A stretch of 5,753 nt of DNA from Planctomycetia bacterium. GTDB taxonomy: Bacteria; Planctomycetota; Phycisphaerae; Phycisphaerales; SM1A02. The position numbers were made by a program, and so were the translations under genes. The stretch is taken from positions 1 to 5,753 of the forward strand of contig SYIB01000111.1 of assembly GCA_005798965.1 (NCBI GenBank), in the 5' to 3' direction. The notes beneath the pieces are model-generated. The model saw only the letters and a list, made by a program, of their open reading frames with translations. It searched no databases and was not told the origin of the DNA. Below are positions 1 through 5,753 of the stretch, one piece after another (the first letter of the stretch is position 1; each line of letters starts with the position of its first letter).

Positions 1-983
1 GCCACATGTTCGACCCGTCGTGGGCGTATCGCGTGGTCTTCAACTACAGCCCCTACACCACGCCGTACGGTGAAGATGCCAACACTTTCACGTTGGCCGA
101 TGCGAGCATCACCAAGCAGCTGGGCTCCGGCTTCGGCGTGGTGACCGGTCAGTACCGAACGCCATTCACGCGCGCCACCCTCGTGGGTGACGGCGTGCAG
201 CTCATGGCCGACTATAGCCCGATGGACTACTACTTCTCGGCTGGCTACCAGCAGGGCATCATGGGTACGTGGGGCAGCGATTCCATTCGGGCCATGGTGT
301 CAGTCGGCAACGCGATTGGTGCCACCAACAGCTCTTGGACGGATGGCACAGATCTCAGTGGCCTCCCGCCGATCTTCGGCAACAACGCCGAGACGTTCAA
401 CGGTGCGGCGCGCGTGGAGTGGCTCGTTGCCGGGGGTTGGGCCCAGTTCGAGAAGGAAACGAGCTTCCGCGGTGAGTCCTTCGGCATGCTCTTGGGTGCG
501 GCCTATCTGCGCAGCGACAGCTCGGGAACCGGCAACTACAGCGTGGAGTCGGCCGGCGACCTCGTCGATGGGTTCACGGCCGATGCGACCGTGATGTTCG
601 GCGGGGCCAACCTGTCTGTGGCCTATGGCTACCGCAACGGCGAGGAAGACGACGTTGGTGTGCCCGGGGGTGGCGCCATCGAACCCCGCGAAGACGAGTA
701 CGCCTTCTCCATTCAGGGTGGTGCCTTCCTGACCGAGTCGGTCGAGTTCTGGGGTGCTTGGAACTATCTGAACGTGGTCCGTATCGATGAGGTGCAGGGC
801 AGTTACATCCAGTCGGGCTTCAACTGGTACCTCCACGGCAATGGCTGCAAGGTGACTGCGCAGGTCTGCGTACCGTTGGAGGCCGATGGGCGTGCTGCCA
901 ATCAGTTCTACCAGCAGGGGGCGTTCGGCGAATTGAGCAATGTCGACACCAGCTTCCTGACCCAGCTGCAGTTCATGGTCTGA
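1..983 (+). CDS. Outer-membrane porin, OprO/OprP-like (3' part; 5' end outside window)
   Basis: This is the C-terminal part of a beta-barrel porin that should sit in the outer membrane and pass small solutes. Bases 1-2 end a codon and the frame runs openly into the left edge, so the ATG at 6 is very probably internal. Counting from that ATG, 325 residues are visible. They alternate short polar and aromatic strands with Gly/Asp/Asn-rich loops, as expected for a barrel. Residues 30-85 align without gaps to residues 242-297 of the next gene (23 of 56 identical by hand count), including the shared GQYR-x-PF-x-R-x-TL block. A later GGW-x-QF and GMLLG also match. By that alignment about 210 N-terminal residues (signal peptide, coiled coil, first strands) lie upstream. 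Oddities: the only two cysteines (281 and 288) lie near the end, and the protein ends in FMV, not in an aromatic residue. The family is inferred from the better-preserved paralogue; substrate unknown. A strong terminator follows. Confidence 0.8.
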   Translation, partial: HMFDPSWAYRVVFNYSPYTTPYGEDANTFTLADASITKQLGSGFGVVTGQYRTPFTRATLVGDGVQLMADYSPMDYYFSAGYQQGIMGTWGSDSIRAMVSVGNAIGATNSSWTDGTDLSGLPPIFGNNAETFNGAARVEWLVAGGWAQFEKETSFRGESFGMLLGAAYLRSDSSGTGNYSVESAGDLVDGFTADATVMFGGANLSVAYGYRNGEEDDVGVPGGGAIEPREDEYAFSIQGGAFLTESVEFWGAWNYLNVVRIDEVQGSYIQSGFNWYLHGNGCKVTAQVCVPLEADGRAANQFYQQGAFGELSNVDTSFLTQLQFMV

Positions 984-995
984 TCCTTCGGGATC
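982..995 (+). other. Small hairpin overlapping the porin 1 stop codon
   Basis: GATCC (982-986) and GGATC (991-995) can pair as a 5-bp stem around a TTCG loop. The left arm begins inside the TGA stop codon at 981-983. TTCG closing a stem makes an unusually stable tetraloop in RNA, but this stem is short and has no T tract, so it is not a terminator by itself. It is the first of three hairpins in a row behind porin 1 and may help protect the mRNA 3' end. A chance palindrome is possible. Confidence 0.4.
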
Positions 996-1004
996 CGGAC
1001 ACTC

Positions 1005-1023
1005 GCCAGGCGCCCCGCCTGGC
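1005..1023 (+). other. GC-rich hairpin between porin 1 and its terminator
   Basis: GCCAGGCG (1005-1012) and CGCCTGGC (1016-1023) are perfect reverse complements, giving an 8-bp stem with a 3-base CCC loop. The following bases (ATGATTGAG) hold no run of T, so it is a poor terminator alone. Its place between the stop codon and the strong terminator at 1041 suggests an accessory 3'-UTR structure that stabilises the message or adds to termination. Confidence 0.5.
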
Positions 1024-1040
1024 ATGATTGAGACGCACAC

Positions 1041-1072
1041 GGGGCCGGCCTTCGGGCCGGCCCCTGTTTCAT
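1041..1072 (+). terminator. Intrinsic terminator of porin 1
   Basis: GGGGCCGGCC (1041-1050) and GGCCGGCCCC (1055-1064) form a perfect 10-bp all-GC stem closed by a TTCG tetraloop, followed by TGTTTCAT (1065-1072), a T-rich but interrupted tail. It lies 57 bases after the porin 1 stop codon. On the opposite strand no T-rich tail follows the stem, so it should act only on plus-strand transcription. It separates porin 1 from porin 2, implying that porin 2 has its own promoter. Confidence 0.85.
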
Positions 1073-1261
1073 TGGGGAGCATCTCCTGTTATCAGGCCAA
1101 CACACCCGATTCAGCCGTTGGCGATCGAGGTCGCGCTGCGGTCATCCGGCCAGATTGTCCGGCTGCTCTGAACGATTGCCACCGTTCGGTCGATACACAT
1201 CATGCCGATGCCTCCTGATCCGTGCCGAGGCCCGCTTTCACTTACGCTTGGCGGCTTCTCC
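1073..1261 (+). other. Leader region of porin 2, promoter not resolved
   Basis: Since a strong terminator lies just upstream, a promoter for porin 2 is expected here. The best sigma70-like pair I can see is TTGCCA (1176-1181) and CATCAT (1198-1203) with 16 bases between them. This matches the -35 box well but the -10 box only 4 of 6. A second weak candidate is TACGCT (1243-1248), an isolated TA-n-n-n-T element 13 bases before the preferred ATG. Neither is convincing. No Shine-Dalgarno sequence, riboswitch-like fold or RNA gene is recognisable. A 64-codon open frame (1024-1218) runs through the terminator and does not look like a gene. Confidence 0.3.
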
Positions 1262-2947
1262 ATGAACTGCTCTGCGCAAGGTGTGCCACGCCCTGGTGCC
1301 TGCATCGGCCGCTCGATGCTGGCGGCGGCGGTTGTGGTGCTGGGTGGGCGGGTTGGCTGGGCTGCCGCCCAGTCCGATGACCCTGCCCCTGCAAGCAGCC
1401 CGTGGCTGAGCGACCAACCCTCCTCGTCGGGTGCCAGCGCACCAGCCGCAGCCGCTGACATGGGCGCGCTGCTCAAGCGGCTCGATGCCCTCGAGCGACG
1501 CAATGACTCGCTTGAGGGTGAGGTGAACGAGCTCCGCCAGAAGGACAGCGAGCGCACGCTGACCGCCGAGCGCGCCGACGAGATCCGCTCGATCGTGCGC
1601 GATGCAATGGCCGAGAGCGGCAACTACGCGAGCCTGCGCGGCGACGTGTCGACCGCCGGATGGAACGATGGCTTCTTCCTGCGCAGCTCCGATGGCCGAT
1701 TCCTGATGAAGTTCGGCGGCCTGATGCAGACCCGCTACATCTGGAGCAACATCCGCGATGTGCCCGACAATGTCCTCGCGAGTGGTAGCGCCGACACCCA
1801 AGTTGACCGCGAAGGCTTTGATCTTGGCCCCTGGAGTTCGCTCTGGCTCAACGGACACCTCTTCAGCCCGGATGTGACCTACATGGTCAAGGGCTATTGG
1901 GTGAACGGCAATTCGATTTACATCAACGATTCCTCGCAGCCGCCGTTCTATCCGCTGTTCGGCGATGGGGCCGGCCCCATCGAGCTGGCCGACGCTTGGG
2001 TCCGTGTCGCATTCGACGACCAGTGGTCGCTTCGGGTGGGTCAGTACCGGGTGCCGTTCAGCCGCGAGACCCTCATCGCTGACAGCAACCAGATGGCGGT
2101 CGACCGCAGCGTGATCGACTACCACCTCGGCCTCTGGTATACGCAGGGCATTGAGTTGGAAAGCCTCACTGATGACTCGAGGTGGCGACTCTCCTTCGAC
2201 GACGGTGGCACGGACAATCTCGCAGGGGAGTTTCAGCTGGTGGGCACGCAGCCGATGAACCGTGCCTATTACGTGACGGATTCGGAGTGGTCCTTCAACA
2301 CCCGCTATGAGTACAAACTTGCGGGCGGTTGGGAGCAGTTCGGGCAGTTCACGAGTCCGCAGGGGGATGAGTCCGGCATGCTGCTTGGCGTCGCCGCACA
2401 CTATTCCACCTCCAAGCCGTTCCGGACCGACGATACTTCCGAAGAGGGGCAGAACGAGTGGTTTGGCCTGACGGCCGACTGGTCTTGGCAGATGGGCGGA
2501 GCCTCGCTCTTCATGAGTGGCTACTGGCACCACATCAACTCGGACTCGGCTTACCTCGATGGCGCTGGCGCCACCAGTGGGGCACAGACCTTTGAGATTC
2601 CTGATGCGACGAACATCTGGGGAGCCGTGGTGCAGGCCTCGATGTACTTCACGCAGAAGCATGAGGGGTTCCTCCGGTTTGAGGCCGGCGAAATGCAGTT
2701 TGGCAGCCTCAGCAACGCAACTCCCCCTCAGGCCCAGATCCCCGATCTCTACGGCGAGGAGCACACCATGACCATGCTGACAGCCGGCCTGGTCTGGTAC
2801 TTGGATGGCCAGGACCTGAAGTGGACGACCGACATGGGCGTGAACTTCACCGACCTTTCGCCGGCCTGGTACGACCCGCAGGCCGGCTGGCGCGTGAGCG
2901 AGGACGGCGAGTTCGTCCTCCGCAGCAGCTTCCAGTTGATGTTCTGA
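1262..2947 (+). CDS. Outer-membrane porin, OprO/OprP-like, with N-terminal coiled coil
   Basis: This is a complete porin of 561 residues, presumed to form a trimeric outer-membrane channel. From the ATG at 1262: a signal peptide with an arginine-containing n-region, hydrophobic core around 19-36 (MLAAAVVVLGG...) and a likely cut at AAA|Q; a Pro/Ala/Ser linker; a charged amphipathic helix from about 67 to 116 (LLKRLDALERR type) that reads as a coiled coil; then the barrel, opening with GWNDGFFLRSSDGRF at 133-147 and KFGGLMQTRY at 150-159, the usual entry of phosphate-selective-porin-like (Porin_O_P) proteins. GQYRVPFSRETL follows at 260-271. The protein ends in LMF, the terminal Phe expected for BAM recognition. 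The ATG at 1202 would add 20 residues in front of the signal peptide, so 1262 is preferred, although neither start has a Shine-Dalgarno. There is no cysteine after the signal region. The family's name implies phosphate, but specificity cannot be assigned here. It is a tandem paralogue of porin 1. Confidence 0.85.
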   Translation: MNCSAQGVPRPGACIGRSMLAAAVVVLGGRVGWAAAQSDDPAPASSPWLSDQPSSSGASAPAAAADMGALLKRLDALERRNDSLEGEVNELRQKDSERTLTAERADEIRSIVRDAMAESGNYASLRGDVSTAGWNDGFFLRSSDGRFLMKFGGLMQTRYIWSNIRDVPDNVLASGSADTQVDREGFDLGPWSSLWLNGHLFSPDVTYMVKGYWVNGNSIYINDSSQPPFYPLFGDGAGPIELADAWVRVAFDDQWSLRVGQYRVPFSRETLIADSNQMAVDRSVIDYHLGLWYTQGIELESLTDDSRWRLSFDDGGTDNLAGEFQLVGTQPMNRAYYVTDSEWSFNTRYEYKLAGGWEQFGQFTSPQGDESGMLLGVAAHYSTSKPFRTDDTSEEGQNEWFGLTADWSWQMGGASLFMSGYWHHINSDSAYLDGAGATSGAQTFEIPDATNIWGAVVQASMYFTQKHEGFLRFEAGEMQFGSLSNATPPQAQIPDLYGEEHTMTMLTAGLVWYLDGQDLKWTTDMGVNFTDLSPAWYDPQAGWRVSEDGEFVLRSSFQLMF

Positions 2948-3012
2948 CGGGTGCGCCGGAAACGGCCTGATTCCAAGCGGCTTGGCGCTCCGGGTGGCCA
3001 ACGGGGTTCCCC

Positions 3013-3018
3013 TACACT
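3013..3018 (+). promoter_or_regulatory. Possible -10 element of purL (TACACT)
   Basis: TACACT matches the TATAAT consensus at four of six positions, including the key T-A and final T. It ends 9 bases before the purL ATG, so transcription would begin about 3024-3026, giving a nearly leaderless mRNA. No -35 box lies at 16-18 bases; TTGGCG (2982-2987) is 25 bases away. There is no purine-rich Shine-Dalgarno before the ATG, which fits leaderless initiation. If it is not real, purL may be read from the porin 2 transcript, because the 80-base gap has only a weak CCAAG/CTTGG hairpin (2973-2985) and no T tract. Confidence 0.35.
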
Positions 3019-3027
3019 CGGGCTCCG

Positions 3028-5753
3028 ATGAGCGCCGTCCAAGCCCACTCTGCCCCGCACACGCCCCACCACTCCGCACATCGCGTGCACCGCATCGAGG
3101 TGCGCCCCGCCGATGGCCAGCGCGACATGCGCGGGGAAAGTGTGCAGCGCCAGTGTGCCGCTGCGGTAGCAGCGGGGGATGTTGTCCCCAGCCTCGTCGA
3201 GCATCGATCGGTTTACTTGATCGAGGGAGCACTCGATGCGCAGCAGCTGGCCGCGTTGGCCCATGAGCTCTTCGCTGACCCCGTGACGCAGACGGCCATG
3301 ATCGATGGTGCAGTTGTTGCTGCACCGGGTTCCGTGACGGTCGAAGTCCACCCATTGCCGGGCGTGATGGACCCTGCCGCTGAGAGCGTGCAAGAGGCGA
3401 TCCATGCGTTGCTGGGCGTTCGCGTGCAGGTGCGTACGGGCGATCGGTTTGATCTGGCTGGCTGCACGGCTGCGCAGGCGCGCGGCTGGGCACAGCGGCT
3501 CTTGGCCAACACCGTGATCCACGCGATCCATGACGGTCCGTTCCACCCGGCGTCCTTCCCGGAAGGTCGTCCCTACGAGCTGGCCATCCGCAGCGTGCCG
3601 ATCACGTCGCTCGATGATGCCCAGCTCGAGGCCATGTCGCGGTCGGCGCACCTGTTCCTGTCGCTTGACGAGATGCGCGCGATCCAGTCGCACTACCGAA
3701 CGCTCGGCCGCGAACCACGCGAGATCGAGCTCGAGACGCTCGCCCAGACCTGGAGCGAGCATTGCGTGCACAAGACGCTCAAGAGCACGGTCAGCTACTC
3801 GGCTGCGCCCGATCATGCACCGGTCAGCGCCGATGGCCGCCCCGGGCATGAATCGGTCGATGGCGGCATCGTCATCCACAACCTGCTGAAGTCGACCGTC
3901 GCGGCTGCGACGCATGAACTCATGGCCGATGGCATTGACTGGTGCCTGTCGGTCTTCAAGGACAACTCGGGCGTGATCGCGTTCGATGACACCTGGGCGG
4001 TCTGCTTCAAAGTCGAGACGCACAACCACCCGAGCGCGATCGAGCCCTACGGTGGCAGCGCCACGGGCATCGGCGGCTGCATCCGCGACATCATTGGCAC
4101 CGGGCGCGGTGCCAAGCCGATCGCCAGCACCGACATCTTCTGCGTGGCTGATGTCACGCGCACGGATGTACCGCGCGGCTGCCTGCACCCGCGTCGCATC
4201 CTGCGCCAGGTCGTGAATGGCGTGCGCGACTACGGCAACCGCATGGGGATTCCCACCCTCAACGGCACGGTCTGGTTCGATGACCGCTACGTGGGCAACC
4301 CGCTGGTCTACTGCGGTTGCGTGGGTCTGATGCCGCGCGTGTTCGTGAAGGGCCAGGTCCAGCCGGGCGATGCGATCGTGGCGATCGGCGGACGCACCGG
4401 CCGCGATGGGATCCACGGTGCCACCTTCAGCAGCGCCGAGCTCACCGACACGCACGCCGATGAGTTCAGCCATGCCGTGCAGATCGGCAACGCCATCACC
4501 GAGAAGCGTGCGCTCGATGCGATCCTCGCGGCGCGCGACCATGCGCAGGGTTGCCTGTTCAGTGCGCTCACCGATTGCGGTGCCGGCGGGTTCAGCAGCG
4601 CGGTCGGCGAGATGGGCGGCACGATCGGCGCCGAGGTGCATCTGGACCGAGCGCCCACCAAGTACGACGGCCTGAGCCCCACGGAAACCTGGATCAGCGA
4701 GGCGCAGGAGCGGCTCGTGCTGTCGGTGCCGCGCGCGAACCTGCCTGCGCTGCAGGCCGTGTGCGATGACCACGGCGTGGAGCTGTGTGATCTGGGCACG
4801 TTCGGCACGCCCGATCGCTCGATCCGCCTCCTCTGGAAGGGCACCGAGGTGGGCTCGCTCGACACGCACTTCATGCACGACGGCATTCCCACGCCGACGC
4901 GGACGGCGATCTGGGATGCCGCCTGGGCGGCGTCCTTCGCGCCGGCCGTGCGGGCCCATACAGCCGTCGCTGCCGGCGATCTGCAGGGCACGCTGCCGGC
5001 GCTGCTGGCGAGCGCGAACATCGCGAGCAAGGAATGGATCATCCGGCAGTACGACCACGAAGTGCAGGGTTCGAGCGTGGTCAAGCCGTTGCACGGGCCA
5101 CAGTCCGGACCGGGTGATGCATCGGTGATCCGACCCGTGGCCGCAAGTGTGCGCGGCCTGGCGATGGCCAATGGCCTGGCGACCGGGCTGGCGGCCGATC
5201 CCTACTGGATGGGGCTGGCAGCGATTGACGAGTGCGTGCGCAACTTGGTGTGCGTGGGCACGGATCCGTCGCGCATCGCGATCCTCGACAACTTCTGCTG
5301 GCCGTCGTGCAAGGATCCGCGCAACCTCGGCGCGCTCGTGCGCGCCTCGCACGCGTGCTATGACGGCGCGAAGGCTTACCGCACGCCCTTCATCAGCGGC
5401 AAGGACAGCCTGAACAACCAGTTCACGACCGACGACGGCACCACGATCCAGATTCCACCCACGCTGCTCATCTCGGGCTTTGGTTTGGTCGAGGACAGCG
5501 ACCGCTGCGTGACCATGGATCTGAAGGGTGCAGGCCACGCGCTCGTGCTGGTGGGGACCACGACAGCCGCGACCGGTGGCAGCCAGGTGCGCGCACTCGG
5601 CAGCAGGGCAGGCGTGGATGAACTGCCCAAGACGGATCTGTCCGCAGGTCCGGCCAACGCGCGCGCCGTGGCGGCGCTGATCGCCACGGGCCACGTGCTC
5701 AGCGCCCACGACTGCAGCGAGGGTGGTGTGCTGGTCGCCGCTGCCGAGATGGC
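3028..5753 (+). CDS. purL: Phosphoribosylformylglycinamidine (FGAM) synthase PurL with fused PurS-like domains; 3' end outside window
   Basis: PurL catalyses the fourth step of purine biosynthesis in the cytoplasm: FGAR + ATP + ammonia (from glutamine) to FGAM. The 908 visible codons stay in one frame to the right edge. Residues 20-91 and 103-168 look like two PurS-type units. The first PurL half carries WSEHCVHKT (242-250; its His is the proposed catalytic residue), ETHNHPSAIEPYGG (330-343), GGRTGRDGIHGATF (454-467), VQIGNAITEK (484-493) and TDCGAGGFSSA (515-525). The second half has DECVRNL (734-740), PFISGKDSLNN (787-797) and HDCSEGG (894-900), so the end of the second half is near and only a short tail should be missing unless more domains are fused. 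No glutaminase domain is visible, so PurQ is probably separate. The ATG at 3028 is the only start after the in-frame stop at 2968 that keeps the whole first PurS unit; it lacks a Shine-Dalgarno. The enzyme identity is secure; the PurS reading is slightly less so. Confidence 0.95.
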   Translation, partial: MSAVQAHSAPHTPHHSAHRVHRIEVRPADGQRDMRGESVQRQCAAAVAAGDVVPSLVEHRSVYLIEGALDAQQLAALAHELFADPVTQTAMIDGAVVAAPGSVTVEVHPLPGVMDPAAESVQEAIHALLGVRVQVRTGDRFDLAGCTAAQARGWAQRLLANTVIHAIHDGPFHPASFPEGRPYELAIRSVPITSLDDAQLEAMSRSAHLFLSLDEMRAIQSHYRTLGREPREIELETLAQTWSEHCVHKTLKSTVSYSAAPDHAPVSADGRPGHESVDGGIVIHNLLKSTVAAATHELMADGIDWCLSVFKDNSGVIAFDDTWAVCFKVETHNHPSAIEPYGGSATGIGGCIRDIIGTGRGAKPIASTDIFCVADVTRTDVPRGCLHPRRILRQVVNGVRDYGNRMGIPTLNGTVWFDDRYVGNPLVYCGCVGLMPRVFVKGQVQPGDAIVAIGGRTGRDGIHGATFSSAELTDTHADEFSHAVQIGNAITEKRALDAILAARDHAQGCLFSALTDCGAGGFSSAVGEMGGTIGAEVHLDRAPTKYDGLSPTETWISEAQERLVLSVPRANLPALQAVCDDHGVELCDLGTFGTPDRSIRLLWKGTEVGSLDTHFMHDGIPTPTRTAIWDAAWAASFAPAVRAHTAVAAGDLQGTLPALLASANIASKEWIIRQYDHEVQGSSVVKPLHGPQSGPGDASVIRPVAASVRGLAMANGLATGLAADPYWMGLAAIDECVRNLVCVGTDPSRIAILDNFCWPSCKDPRNLGALVRASHACYDGAKAYRTPFISGKDSLNNQFTTDDGTTIQIPPTLLISGFGLVEDSDRCVTMDLKGAGHALVLVGTTTAATGGSQVRALGSRAGVDELPKTDLSAGPANARAVAALIATGHVLSAHDCSEGGVLVAAAEM
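3085..3531 (+). other. Two tandem PurS-like domains at the N-terminus of PurL
   Basis: Residues 103-168 of the purL product read VTVEVHPLPGVMDP, then a helix, a basic-aromatic strand (TGDRFDL), a second helix and LLANTVIHAI, matching the stand-alone PurS pattern of a PLPGV-x-DP start and an LLANPVI-like end. Residues 20-91 are a weaker copy: VHRIEVRPADGQRD, a helix, VYLIEGALD and LFADPVTQ at the same relative place. In three-subunit enzymes PurS is a dimer that links PurL to the glutaminase PurQ, and the N-terminal domain of large one-chain PurL mimics that dimer. These two units probably do the same job here in cis. Confidence 0.75.

Noticed and set aside
1041..1064. The terminator stem as a palindromic mobile repeat
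   Set aside because: I see no second copy in the window and no flanking direct repeats; the T-rich tail and position explain it as a terminator.
300..1082. A 260-codon open frame on the minus strand over porin 1 and the terminator
   Set aside because: It would begin inside the terminator stem region and has the composition of an antisense shadow; porin 1 is supported by its similarity to porin 2.
1024..1218. A 64-codon plus-strand open frame between the porins
   Set aside because: It runs through the terminator hairpin, lacks a ribosome-binding site and has no protein-like pattern.
2973..2985. CCAAG-CGG-CTTGG hairpin after porin 2 as a terminator
   Set aside because: The stem is only 5 bp and no T tract follows. 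It is noted as a weak structure but does not support termination.
2982..3266. A 94-codon plus-strand open frame overlapping the start of purL
   Set aside because: It lies in another frame over the PurS-like region, has low-complexity Arg/Pro/Ala content, and is a shadow of purL.
1238..3493. A 751-codon open frame on the minus strand across porin 2 and the start of purL
   Set aside because: It is in codon register with porin 2 and open for the same reason. It crosses an intergenic gap and two real genes and its product resembles no known family.
2749..5709. A 986-codon open frame on the minus strand across purL
   Set aside because: Its codons are exactly in register with purL, so its stops would need TTA, CTA or TCA codons in purL, and this GC-rich gene avoids them. 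The translation is Arg/Ala/His-rich with no recognisable motif, while the plus strand carries unmistakable PurL motifs throughout.

Overview
The window is GC-rich bacterial DNA with three protein genes, all on the plus strand: the 3' part of one outer-membrane porin gene (1-983), a complete second porin gene (1262-2947), and the 5' part of purL, the large purine-biosynthesis enzyme FGAM synthase (3028 to the right edge). No RNA gene, mobile element, CRISPR array or integration signature is visible.

The organism is diderm, because both porins are outer-membrane beta-barrel proteins. The porin type (an OprO/OprP-like barrel behind an N-terminal coiled coil), a PurL with fused N-terminal PurS-like domains and a SEHCVHKT-type active-site motif, and the absence of Shine-Dalgarno sequences before both visible starts together suggest a planctomycete-like bacterium, perhaps Phycisphaerae. 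This placement is an inference from remembered family features, not from a search.

Layout: porin 1 ends at 983 and is followed at once by three hairpins in 80 bases. The last of them (1041-1064, a perfect 10-bp GC stem closed by TTCG and followed by a T-rich stretch) is a convincing intrinsic terminator. After about 190 bases of leader comes porin 2, an obvious paralogue of porin 1: a hand-aligned ungapped 56-residue block has 23 identities. An 80-base gap without a strong terminator separates porin 2 from purL. A TACACT element sits just before the purL ATG, which may mean a nearly leaderless purL transcript.

The two porins probably form a tandem family for solute uptake across the outer membrane; their substrates cannot be read from the sequence. 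purL is a housekeeping gene and no functional link to the porins is evident. I see no sign of an undescribed multi-gene system. The points most worth a second look are the PurS-PurS-PurL architecture, the hairpin cluster, and the differences between the paired porins.
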